Part shown: piece by piece, positions 49,341-59,696 of the stretch
Layout: every line of letters starts with the position of its first letter
How positions within the stretch are numbered: position 1 is the stretch's first letter
NCBI GenBank assembly: GCA_025403435.1
Contig: CM046349.1
Span: 19,056,004 to 19,120,003, forward strand
Source of the DNA: Artocarpus heterophyllus
Taxonomy: Eukaryota > Streptophyta > Magnoliopsida > Rosales > Moraceae
Length of the DNA stretch: 64,000 bases
Reading direction: 5' to 3'
Translations under genes and position numbers: made by a program
Notes under the pieces: generated by a model
What the model was told of the DNA's origin: nothing
Databases searched by the model: none
What the model saw: only the letters and a program-made list of their open reading frames with translations

Positions 49341-51034
49341 CTTAAATGCCAAACATTAAAACATTCATACATCATTGCATCATAATTAAACATACATTAA
49401 AATAAATATGAACACTTGAGCACAACGATTCCATGCGGTCGTCACCTGTCATAAAACTTGACATAAAAGTTAGTAACATTAAAAATCATATATCTTTACA
49501 TATAACATAAATTATGAATAAAATATCATTAACTTCATTACCAACTTAACGTGATTCATTACATAAAAATAGGTGGGTGTTACAGCGATCTCCAAACTTC
49601 CAATAGGAAAGCAACGCATGTCACAATTACTTCCAACTGTATGATTCTGTGTTCATCTGGTATCTGTCTGAGATCTGATTTTGGTTTAGATGGAGATATT
49701 ATTTATTATAACTTTTAAAATAAACGTATTTTATGATTTTCTTAATTATTTACAATATCTAATAAAATAAATAGTTATCCTGCAGTATTCATTTTAACTT
49801 TTGAAAAAGATATTTCTCCTACAATTGGTTTACTACTAATCACATGAAAATCATACAAAATATTTGAATCTTAAAATCATGAAGCTAGATCCCACATGTA
49901 CTCGTAGAGTGCATAGTTGACGCCACACATAGTGCTAATTGTGCACTATGTAAATTTCCAATTCTCTCCCTACAGATCAGAAATAATCTAAGAAATTTCC
50001 CTTGACCCATCTGGAAGAATGTTATGGAGCTAGCAAAGGGACCCAATAGATATATATAATTTTAACTCTAATAAACATTTATAATTTATTTGTCTCATAA
50101 TTAAATTAATAATAATATTAACTTCGGTTTACGCCACTATTGAAAACCAAAGCTGCACTCTTAAATTGTATACAATATAATATGGAACCTTAAACATTAA
50201 ATGTTGACAATAATATTGCCATGTGATAATACCCTCTACAATAGTATTCATAATTAGAGCTAGGTTATAATTTTTCGTTCTTCTTTGTCCATAAGTTATG
50301 TTAATTCTTTAATAGATAATCTTTTTATGAACAAGTTGTAAACAAAGATTTAGGTAATATTTGATATTACCCTTATCAAATAGCGAGATCTCTATATCAA
50401 AGTCCCCAAATTAATACTCATGAGAATATTATATGAACTTTTTTATCTTTAGGAGTTGTAGAATCCATATCTAAGATAAATATTCCTAACTACCTATATT
50501 ACTATGCCTCTAATATACTGAGTTTTGATCATGAATTTATAGATCTCACTCATTGGAAATCAAAATACATAATAAATAGATGTGAGTTCAATGATCCATA
50601 AAATGATCTATAATGATAAAATTCTAATTTCTCGTTACAAAATTACCAAAAAAAAAATCTATCTTGGTCTAGGTTTAATGTGTTCTAAACACACTGATAT
50701 TTCTATCCAGTAATCAACACATTACTATAATCTGGATAAGATTATTCCACCAAGTTAAGAATAGACAACATGACAATCTTAAGCAAGATAAAGTGTCTAG
50801 TTTTATCTACTGATTATAAATTATGAATTATACTAAGTATACTTAATCATATTCTCTATATTATAGACACTTCATATATATGATTATGGAATTTTATAAG
50901 CATTAAAACCTTTATGATATTTGCATATCATGGAGAATGTTGCAGAATATCATTTATTAATAATCTAATACTTTATTTCTCATAATGTCTAATTGGGATA
51001 AACTGACATGCTTTTAAATGCACTAATCCCAACA

Positions 51035-51575
51035 TCAGCTGTCATTGATACCTATGATTTTTGGTGACATTGCTAGTAAATTTTTGTATTTATATGGAAT
51101 TATGGTATTTTTCACATTGATACTGTATTTCGCGATTGTCGATGGTTCGTTGACATTATTAATAAATTTTTGTATATTTTAGGTTATATTGTATTTTTAG
51201 GGAAATACTATATTTTCTAGCCACAATGCGATGTCACTTGGAAAAAATTATATTTACATGAAAGTACGATATTACTACATTAATACTATATTTTGCGGTT
51301 GTCTATGGTCCTGATATGTCACTAGTGAACTTTTGTATTTTGGGGGCAGTTTTGGCGATGTCATCGTGAAATTTTACGTATTTACATAAAAATATAGTAT
51401 TTTCATACAAATATTATATTTTCCAACCGCCAGTAGTCTGGTGGCATCACTAGTAAATTTTTTTTGTATTTTCGGGAAAATATGTATTTCTTCTCGGCTA
51501 TCGGCAACAATGTCAGTGCCAGTGTTGTTTGGCAATGCCATTGGGAAATACTATAATTCTTAGCTACTATCAGCG
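51035..51575. repeat. Divergent tandem repeat of copy XD
   Basis: About five or six units of roughly 90-100 bases each combine a TAAATTTTTGTATTT-type block, a GAAATACTATATTTT-type block and a CG-containing TCGGCTATCGGC-like block. The same unit type, more regular, makes up 57410-58436. Confidence 0.6.
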
Positions 51576-51754
51576 TTGATGAAGGAGGAGAGAGGGAGGT
51601 GGGGAAGAGAAAGATGTGAATATATTTTGAAATTTTATTTTCAATTTCTCATGAGATAAATTTCAATTTCTCATGATATATTATTTGATACACATTTTAA
51701 AAGTATGACATTATCTACTAATTTTTTAACCCGAATATGCTATTTTCATTTCTC

Positions 51755-52684
51755 CCAAATTAATATTTAAATTAACAAAACATGACATAACATAATGCAA
51801 TAAAATGCAACATCTTATGACTAAATCAAATGCAAATCTTTGATTATAAACTAAATTGTAACATTACAATCCATTACAACAAACAAGCAAGTATGAGGAT
51901 TGAGCAAAAAATTGGACTTTTTTTAGTTAACAAACAGTTTTAACTTTTAAGCTTATACTAAACACTGCCGTAGTATTTATATATATATATATATATATGT
52001 GTGTATATATATAGTTTAGATTTATAGATTGTATAGATTTGAAGATGCTCAAACTGTAATCCAATTCATACATATCGAATTGAGAAAAATTCTAGTCTCT
52101 CACCAATTTATAATCTTCATAATCTATTCAAATCTGATGAATTGGCAAATTATGTAAATACCCCTACGCCCCATAGTCACAATCTCGGGATATGTAGTAA
52201 AAAAAAAAAAAAAAGGGGGAAGGAAAAGAGAGAGAGATATGAAATGCCCATGAATAATCTCTGTTGAGGGGCATGAAAATTTATATCCGTTCCTTGCACG
52301 CTTTATTCTTGTTCCCGGTTTCTCCTTTTAAATTATTGCACAGATAGCATTTCAGTCAACTTATCGTCAATATTCCAGATAATTCAGATTAGTTGCCGGA
52401 GTCATCCATTAGATGAGCCCAACTCATCTACCAGAGTCAAAACCGCATGCACTGGAAGAAGATGATTGAAGAGAAACAAAGACGTGAGCTCTGCATCTAG
52501 CCAGATACCACATATGAACCACAGATGATTGCTTTTTCCACATCATGAATCATAGTTCGATAGCCTTATGAAAGCATCAATATTTTTAGATTGATTAACA
52601 ATAAACTCAATTCAAGGCTTCGTGTAACTAATATTCAAGTGAACTTAGTCCTCTGCTTATCATGCTTGGACATTTTTATTCAGG
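51755..52684. other. Spacer, no gene recognised
   Basis: AT-rich, with a (TA)n run (51978-52018) and a poly-A/GA-rich run (52200-52240). 52260-52560 is of mixed composition and unrecognised. Confidence 0.5.
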
Positions 52685-52897
52685 ATAATTTTCATCTTTC
52701 CCTCCGACCTATGTCACTTAGGTCACTTTGCCTCCTGACTTTTAAAATGTGTCGTTCTATTCTCTCAAACTTTGTTTCGTTAACTAAAAAACCTCCCTCT
52801 ATTTAACTTCCGTTAAATTTAACCATCTTTTATTGACTTGGCTATGTAATTTAAAAGTACTTAAAAAATAAATGAATAATAAATGTCCTTTGGGCCT

Positions 52898-53660
52898 TTA
52901 CATGTCAGTCTCCTTCCTAAATGCAGGAAGTCTAGGAAGAACCTTTTTAACAATAGCTTTCCTTGATAGCCTATCATAATCCTCTTCCTTTGTTTGTTGT
53001 CCCTCGTCCTTGTCACTAGAAGAACAATTAATCTTTCTTTCAAAACCTCCTCCTCATCTTCAGATTCCTCAACAAAAAATTCATTTTCATCGTTGCTAAT
53101 CACTGGTCTTTTTTTCATTCTAGTTGCTAAACCTTTCAAGTTATTCTTGATATCATCACCCAAAATTATATGATCATCTGATTATTCATAATCGATATCC
53201 ACAGACCGTGGTAGATCATCATCGGACTCGAATTCGTTGCCAACTTCATTATCCTCTGCTTCACCTTCACACTCAAGTTCATTACCTTCATCCACTATAT
53301 AAGCTTGGCTTTCTAACATCTGCGCGCCCATTGGATGATCACAATATATATCAACTACCTTGTAAGCAGAAGATTGTCATTAATGTACTTCATTAACATT
53401 TGGCCAGTGTCAGAATACACTAAGTCATCAGCTCCAAGAATGTTGCAATAATACTTAGCTCCAGGGACATTATCCAGCTTCTTCTTCGTAATTGAATCTA
53501 GCTCTACCAGAGACATGTCATCAGCAACACAATTATCTATGCACGAAACCAAACCACCCCAATAAGCTTCCCTACCACCGACCCTCATCATAATTCCACT
53601 ATAGTGAATTTTCAAAGTGAATAAAGTTGAACTTGGCCCTGTCATTGAGAAAAAACTCAA
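52898..53660 (-). pseudogene. MULE transposase N-terminal region, truncated
   Basis: On the minus strand the first part reads TLKIHYSGIMMRVGGREAYW, then DDMSLVELDSITKK, the PB1-like N-terminal domain of plant MULE transposases. After a frameshift near 53370 comes an acidic stretch (DEGNELECEGEAEDNEV, ESDDDLPR), as in family members. A stop and frame changes precede a basic block and KAIVKKVLPRLPAFRKETDM, a conserved stretch before the DNA-binding domain. There the protein stops (TAA at 52898-52900). The zinc-finger, DDE and SWIM domains are absent. Confidence 0.75.
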
Positions 53661-54229
53661 ACGAATATTTACTTCGTTTTGAAGAGCTAATTAGATAATA
53701 AAATATTTTATTCACATAAAAGGACAACTAGCATGGATTTCCTATCTCTATATAAGCAACAGACCTTGTAAGCATCAAAAGCTCATCATAAATCAAGTAC
53801 AGTGAATTGTCAAGGTGATTATATTTAAATTTGGATCTGCCGATTCAAAAAGAAAAAAAGGAGAGAAAAACCAACTTAATAGAATATTCGCTCGGTTTTC
53901 AATAACTAATTAAATAATAAAAAAATTCCATTGACACAAAAAGGCCACTGGCGTGAATTGCATATGTGTGTGTATGTGTCTGTGCAAGTATATAAACCTG
54001 ATGCTTGGAAAGTACAGCCCCTTTGAAAGGACAAAAAGATCAGAAAGCACATTAAAAGCTTAACCACCCTACCCCACGTGCCAGCCATTCAACAAGCACA
54101 ATAAACAATTGGTTTATTTAAAAATATGCCGTCCAAGTTGCAGACTTGTCAACTTTTCTAAACTAAAAGGACAGAAAACTTACCATATCGTGGAATTTCA
54201 AAATTTCCCTCACAAATAATTAAATTCAT
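53661..54229. other. Upstream part of the MULE, no feature recognised
   Basis: AT-rich sequence between the transposase start and the hAT-like insert. It contains a near-repeat: about 53670-53760 and 53875-53965 share AATA-TTC-CTTCGGTTTT-type and ACACAAAAGG-type blocks. Confidence 0.4.
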
Positions 54230-55146
54230 CAATTTTAGACACAATATGATACGATGACACAAAATAAAACAACATAAGATAAATAGTTTTAAATTACACA
54301 TATATTAATTAAGTCATAAATAAGTTAACACAAAAAACATAAAAATAAAAGTGTTGGATCGTGGTAACACGTTTAATACGTTTTAATACGTTTGTAGCAA
54401 GTTTAAACTTAAAATAAAAAAAATTAGTCATAAATAGGTTGACACGAATAACATGAAAATAAACGTGTTAGATTCGTGCTAGCACGTTTAACACGTTTAT
54501 AGCATATTTAAACTTAAAATAAAAAAAATTGTGGGACTCGTGCTTTTAACACGTTTATAGCACATTTAAACCTTGCTCCCAAGGTTTAGTATGCCGCCAG
54601 CCCACCACCTAGGTCATTCAATGTTTTTGGTTAAAAAAGGGCTTCTAATATATTTATTTTGGTTTTAAGGTCTTGAACTCAAAATCCCACATCAAAAGCA
54701 AAGAGAAACCTTCTCCTCTTTTTCCTCTATATAAACACTACCCGTCCGGCTGCCTTTAAAAGCGTTGGTGTCCTTTGTGTTTCAAGGTGGTGGCGTTAAA
54801 TTTTTTTTTTTGTCCAATCTTGTTTCGTTAAATTTTAAAGATTAGAAGAAAATACAATTAGCAATAATAAGGACTTTTTAGTTTATAATACAAAATTTAT
54901 ATAGTAAAAAATATTTAATTTTTAAAATTTTTTTAGTCAAATTTTTTTAAAAAATTATATAATAGAAATTTATAAAATAAATTTTTTTAATTGTATCGTG
55001 CAGTGTTAAACGTGTTGTAGGAGTGTCGTATTCGTGTTTGCATTTTAAGCACGTTCATTAATCGTGTCGTGTTCGTGTTTGGTTTAATCGTGTCTTGTTT
55101 AAACGTGTTGACACGAACACGACAGGAAACACGAATTGCCAGCCCT
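54230..55146. mobile_element. hAT-like non-autonomous element, left end degraded
   Basis: The right end, read inward on the minus strand from 55146, is AGGGCTGGCAATTCGTG followed by repeated ACACG/CGTGT words, the signature end of a widespread plant hAT-type miniature family. 54350-54560 shows the same ACACGTTTA-type words in the opposite sense. An unrelated GC-richer block (54575-54790) sits inside. The left terminus is not recognisable. Confidence 0.5.
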
Positions 55147-55479
55147 ACAAACAATGCCCATCTTCAATCTTTCGTTCAACAGAGAAAACTTTTTTGAAAA
55201 TATGTGGCTGCACTAGGTAATCAATTTGTGTTGAGTATAATCTTGATTAGTTTCTAGGGTTAGGGTAATTTTATTTTCCCACCAATATATTAGCAAATCA
55301 GTGTTAAAATATGTTCTTTATTAATTGTTGGTATTACGATCGAATAAACAAAAGTTAATCAAATTTAACAGAAGTTGAAAAGAAGAAGGTTTTTTGCTAA
55401 GGGATAGAATTACATATTTCAAAAATCAGAGGGTAAACTGACATAAATGATATAGGTAAGCAGAAAAGATGAAAATTAT

Positions 55480-56478
55480 TCTTTTGTTTAAGATGCATAA
55501 TACTTGACATTGAGCTCATGTTAAAACAAAAAAGGACATCTATATTAACTGGACAGAATACCACCTTTCAGCCGTTAGGCATGCATCATCTCATGTGCTA
55601 GGATTGACCGTGCAATCAGTCTGGATCAACAGAGTTTTGGTAATGCATTGGTAATACTTTGCTATTTCAGTATCAGAACAAACGATGCTCTCTGCTCAGT
55701 CGCTTGTGTTATCCATTCCTCAGTCAGTTGGAAATTCGGCCTGTCCCAACGAAACATCTTCCAATAGGAGAATAAGTCTGAGGGCATTGAGTTGTTGGAG
55801 ATGGTGATAGTCAACACAAACTCCTACATAGTGCTGAAGTAGCAGATGAAAGACGTGAAATCTGCGTTGTTCTTCCTGTGGCGTTTGAATCGTTGACCAA
55901 AATTCGGGGAATTGTTGAGCATCTCAACAATTTCCGATCAAAACTTAAAAGTAGTGTGGTAATAATTTTAAATTTCAGAGGCATACGTCATTTGTTGCAG
56001 TTGAGGAAGTCGAGGGCATGCATCTAAATTTCATAGTTGAGGAGTATACTGAGAAGACGACCAAATTCACAGACAACTCATGAAATTTGTGGCAGATCTT
56101 TTAAACTTTCACCAGTGTTAGAAACTTGGTGTATATGTGTTTCTTAATAGAATTCATGTCTTGTGGTTGTAGGCACGGGTATAGTATAAGGGTAAAACCA
56201 TATCCGATTCTATCTAGAAGTCAAGAGTTAAAATTTTCCGCTCCAAATTCAAAAAACAAAAAAGAAAGTATTTATGCCTCCAGTAATGAGTATACAAAAA
56301 TAAGCTCCGTAAGAAATTTACTACTTTCCCCTTGCTCTAAAACCCAATTTTTGAACAACAAAGTTTTCTTTTGTGCAAGAAACGCACAGACGCAGATACA
56401 AGGCCCTTTTTTTCAACGGACCTTTCGATTATGTTTTCGTTGTAAGATTGACGGCTAAACTATGGGTTGTTGATTATC
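55480..56478. other. Spacer, no gene recognised
   Basis: Mixed-composition sequence. A 110-codon frame at 56126-56458 has no recognisable domain, signal or biased codon use, and I do not call it a gene. Confidence 0.45.
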
Positions 56479-58600
56479 GAGAAATTATACAAAATAGCAG
56501 TTTTTATCCACTAAAGAGTAAATAATGTCAGGTTTTTTAAAAAGTAAAATATGGCAGATTCAATGAAATGTGTTATTTTTGAACGTCTAAAAGCCCAAAA
56601 ATACTCCTAAATTCATAAAACAACTCTGATTTTTTTCTTTTTCGTTTTCCTTTCTCTTTCCTTCTTCATTTCGTTCTCCTCCATCTCTCTCTTTTCTCTC
56701 TCTGAATCTGCTCCCTGTCATCATCAATCGAGCCACCGGTGTCAAATCAAACCTCGCAATGAGGAGTTTCTCTCTCTCTCTCTTCCCCTTCTTTCTCTCT
56801 CTTTCGTTTTCCCTTCTCTCCGTGAGATTCCAGCACCGAAGCCAGATTGCAGAAGTTCAGATTGTGACTAACTTAGTCAGATCTCCGTCAGGTCGCACCA
56901 GTGAAGAAAGATCAAACTCACACGACACAAGTCGCGTCACTGATATGGCCGTCTCTCCATCACGATCTCTTTTTCTCTCCTTCTCCCTCCTCTGCTAAAC
57001 ATCACGACCTGATTTTGCCGATCTGCCTCATCGGTTCTGCCGTTTGTCGGAGCTCTTGAGACGAGATCCATAGAGGTCCACAGCTAGGTGATGAGACGGC
57101 ATTGCGATCGGAACGTCACTCACTATCAGTGTTGATCTTTGCAAGAGCAGAGGTCCGCGACGATATCCATTTTAAGGTCCGTGACAATGTCTGCCTCGGG
57201 TCTTCAACTTCAGCGGTGTACTCATCTTCAGATCACAATGTAAGTGTCCAAAAAAAGGCTAAGAGAAGTTGATCCTTTTAGTGGACACCTGATAGGAGTT
57301 GGTGTAATATTCCTTTTTTTTTTTTTCGTTTTTGTTAAAAATGACACATTTATAAAGATATATATTTACCGTGGACGTAGCCAGTGCCGTGATGCCCGAC
57401 GACGTCATTAGTAATTTTTTTTATTTTATGTAAATATAGTATTTATGCGGTAATACAGTATTACCAGGTCAATATTGTAGTTCTCGGCCATCATCTATCC
57501 AACAGAGTTACTGATGAAATTTTATATTTACACAGTAATATAATATCACCAAGGAAATATTGTATTTCCTAACACCTGGCAGTTTAGCAAAATCATTGAT
57601 CAATTTTTTTGCTTACACGGTAACACTGTATATATAGTGAAATATTGCATTTCCTGACCGTCGGTGGTCTAACAAAGCAGTTGTGAAATTTTGTATTTAC
57701 ACGGTAATATAATATTTTAAGTGAAATATCGTATTTTCCTGCCGCTGATGATCCAGTGAAATTGCCGATAAGTTTTTATATTTACATGGTCATACAGCAT
57801 TTCAAGTGAAATATTGTACTTTTCAGCCGTCGGCGGTCCTGTAAAGTCGCCACTGAATTTCTATATTTACACGGTAATGCAGTATTTCAAGTTAAATACT
57901 GTATTTCTAGACCGTCAGTAGTCTAGCAAAGTCTTCGGTGAATTTTTATATTACACGGTAAATAAGGTATTTCTTGATAAATATTATATTTCTCAACTGC
58001 TAGCGGTCTAGCAAAATCGCCAGTGAATTTTTATATTTACATGGTAATGCAATATATTATATTTTATATATTTACACGGTAATGCAGTATTTCAAGTTAA
58101 ATACTGTATTTCTAGACCGTCAGTAGTCTAGCAAAGTCTTCGGTGAATTTTTATATTACACGGTAAATAAGGTATTTCTTGATAAATATTATATTTCTCA
58201 ACTGCTAGCGGTCTAGCAAAATCGCCAGTGAATTTTTATATTTACATGGTAATATTGTATTTTTTGACTACCAGTGGTCTAAAGAAGTCGTTGGAAAATT
58301 TTTATATTTATACGGTAAATATGATATTTCTCGGCCACCGACAGTCTGGTGAAATTGCCGATGAATTTTTGTATCTACACAGTAAATACAGTATTTCTTG
58401 ATAAATATTGTATTTATACAGCTGACGGCGGTGTCGACAAGAAAGGATGATGAGAGATATAGAGGATAAAAAGATAGAGATATTTTGAGATTTTTGTTCT
58501 CAATTTCTCATAAAATATTACTTAATTTCAATGATATACTATATATTACAGATTTTAAAACAATATGATATTATTTACTAAGGTTTAGCCTAAATATACT
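56479..58600. mobile_element. TIR family copy XE with internal tandem array
   Basis: The left terminus is GAGAAATTATACAAAATAGC, then AGTAAATAATGTC and TTTTTTAAAAAG. The right end inverted reads TATTTAGGCTAAACCTTAGT, then AAATAATATC and TTTTAAAA, so the arms match. They include a CT-rich tract on the left (56640-56815) and a GA-rich one on the right (58440-58485). The CpG-containing core (56820-57240) looks like a captured gene piece without a usable frame. The outermost ~16 bases on the right are missing because an LTR begins at 58601. Confidence 0.58.
57410..58436. repeat. ~85-base tandem repeat array
   Basis: About twelve units. The core is TTTTTATATTTACACGGTAA, then a CAGTATTTC...AAATACTGTATTTC inverted pair, then a CG-rich block like GACCGTCGGCGGTC. 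57862-58048 and 58067-58253 are identical over 187 bases by eye, a recent higher-order duplication. Confidence 0.85.
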
Positions 58601-58610
58601 TGTCACGCCC

Positions 58611-59410
58611 TGATGAGGACATCACTAGCACAAGCAAGAGCACGTGGGAGACATATTCAGATCCAATTCAAGTTCCCATTGGTCCGGTTACGAGAGCTCG
58701 TGCGAAGAAGTTTAAAGAAACGCTTATTGGGCTGATTCAAGCAACTTGGGCTCAAGCCATTGCATGGAGGCCCATTGAGGGAATTGCATGCGAAAATCAG
58801 ACTAATAAATGCGTGATTCAAGCTATAGAAGGGATTGAGTAATTTTCCATTTCAGTTACTTTCCCATTTTGAGGCGACACATGGCGAGAAGAATCAGTTT
58901 TGACCTTTTAATGTCTAGTTTCCTTTTTTTCGTTTCTGGTATTTCTATTATTGTAAGGCTTTTAAGCCATTAAGGGAACTTTCCTTATTAAGTCTAGATT
59001 TGACTTTTGTTAAATGAGTTTCCCGAAAATTCCATGGGAATTAGGGGCTGAAAATTCGCATAGGAACCCCTATATAATTGTAACGAATTTCAATCAATGG
59101 AGACAAGTAATAACACATAATTTTGAGGTTTAATTCTCTTTGGTTCCTAAACGAACTATTCAAACTTATCGGAAATTTTCCGTGGCGTTCATAGACTTAT
59201 CAATCAGTCCATCCATAGCTGATTGTGGCATCCTCACTACCAAGACTTATCAATCAGTCCCTCCATAGCTGATTGTGGCGTCCTCACATACCAAGGTTCG
59301 TGCTTCTTGTTGGGCATCGGGTCGCGGTTCCATTCGAAACCGGTTAGAAATTTGATCTTGGAAACCAACTTCGGTTAGGGTCGCGTCAGCTCTTGGCGTG
59401 GTTCGTATCA
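58611..59410 (+). repeat. 5' LTR of the young gypsy element
   Basis: TGATGAGGACATC...GTTCGTATCA. TATATAA at 59071-59077 is the likely promoter. Because the pol frame ends inside the LTR, this copy carries an 80-codon open stretch (58600-58842) that is not a separate gene. Two ~50-base units (59194-59243 and 59244-59294) each contain the inverted pair CAATCAG/CTGATTG. Confidence 0.93.
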
Positions 59411-59696
59411 TATGGTATCAGAGCCAAACCTCTGCTGGTCGGTGGGCGCATGTACAAAGGTTCCCTGCCACTCGTGTGGGTTAACGACGGAGTTGGCACG
59501 AGGATTCCCTGCCGCTCGTGTGGGTTAACGACGGAGTTGGCACGAGTTGGCACGAGGACGTGCAGTCTAAAGGGGTCGGGAATGATGTGTCCCACATCGG
59601 TTAGAGAGGGTGGTCTTGGGTGTTTTATATATGGGTTCACAATCCTCCCCTCATGAGCTAGCTTTTGGGGTGGAGTTAGGTGGGTTCATATCATAG
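59411..59696 (+). other. Leader of the young gypsy element: primer-binding site and repeats
   Basis: TGGTATCAGAGCC (59413-59425) is complementary to the 3' end of initiator tRNA-Met. 59461-59504 and 59505-59546 are a tandem repeat (TTCCCTGCC...GGCACGAG), followed by an extra copy of TTGGCACGAG. 59585-59690 contains GTCCCACATCGGTTAGAG and GAGCTAGCTTTTGGGG, words I know from other plant retroelement ends. The deletion joint to pol lies at about 59696. Confidence 0.7.

Larger units (their letters stand above)
38867..49584 (-). mobile_element. Tekay-like Ty3/gypsy chromovirus, full-length but inactivated
   Basis: 10,718 bases with LTRs of 2960 and 2968 bases and a perfect five-base target duplication GCGAT (38862-38866 and 49585-49589). 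In element orientation (right to left) the order is 5' LTR, primer-binding-like sequence, gag, protease, RT, RNase H, integrase with a chromodomain-like tail, purine tract, 3' LTR. Gag-pol is one frame broken by a frameshift and about nine stops. Long LTRs ending GGGTGTTACA on the plus strand and a purine tract after the ATGAAACTTTTATAAGG signature are typical of the Tekay/Del lineage. Confidence 0.9.
46617..49584 (-). repeat. 5' LTR of the Tekay-like element
   Basis: 2968 bases, closely similar to the other LTR. Next to it, the minus strand of 46603-46615 reads TTGGTAATAGAGC, a degenerate initiator-Met-type primer-binding site. The dyad-motif cluster at 49185-49340 is longer than its partner in the 3' LTR because a 44-base unit is present twice. 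Confidence 0.92.
38402..51034 (-). repeat. Relic copia LTR, split by the gypsy element
   Basis: The parts 38402-38866 and 49590-51034 join into about 1.9 kb starting TGTTTGG and ending CCCAACA. Blocks such as GATGCTATATAC, CTATTTATAGA, CAAAGGGACCCAATAGA and the descending series of seasonally similar segments match the copia 1 LTR in order, but with heavy divergence. No internal copia region adjoins it, so it is probably a solo LTR. I found no target duplication. Confidence 0.6.
37349..51754. mobile_element. TIR family copy XD, host of the nested copia relic and gypsy element
   Basis: The left terminus GAGAAATTGCAGCAAATAAC (37349) and the right terminus, read back from 51754 as GAGAAATGAAAATAGCATA, are the same type. 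A CT-rich tract (37505-37565) and a GA-rich tract (51583-51612) form matching inner arms. A CpG-containing core (37570-37990) follows the left tract. Tandem units like those of copy XE lie at 38215-38400 and 51040-51575. The element is split by 38402-51034. Net own length is about 1.8 kb. Confidence 0.55.
52685..55479 (-). mobile_element. Mutator-like element (MULE) with ~150-base terminal inverted repeats
   Basis: 52685-52840 and 55345-55479 are inverted copies: both start ATAATTTTCATCTTT from outside and share blocks such as CTATTC/CTATCC and AACTTCYGTTAAATTT. Between them lie the head of a MULE transposase (52898-53660, minus) and an inserted hAT-like element. Only the N-terminal region of the transposase is present, so the element cannot move on its own. 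No target duplication was found. Confidence 0.55.

Noticed and set aside
38397..51039. Target-site duplication for the relic copia LTR
   Set aside because: The flanks ATTAG and TCAGC do not match. The boundary may be shifted or one flank altered.
37340..51763. Nine-base duplication around TIR copy XD (GAAATTGAA against CCAAATTAA)
   Set aside because: Only a short AAATT core matches in AT-rich sequence, which is not distinguishable from chance.
56126..56458. 110-codon plus-strand frame
   Set aside because: No recognisable motif, mixed composition, no splice-compatible neighbours.
56759..56998. 79-codon frame rich in Ser, Phe and Leu in TIR copy XE
   Set aside because: The leader-like N-terminus is translation of a CT-rich tract that recurs in the other TIR copies.
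58608..58625. CTGATGAG at the start of the young gypsy 5' LTR, resembling a hammerhead ribozyme core
   Set aside because: The leading C belongs to the target duplication and the 3' LTR reads AATGATGAG instead. No GAAA and cleavage-site partners with suitable stems were found nearby.
58600..58842. 80-codon frame as a separate gene
   Set aside because: It is the 5' LTR copy of the pol tail that overlaps the 3' LTR.
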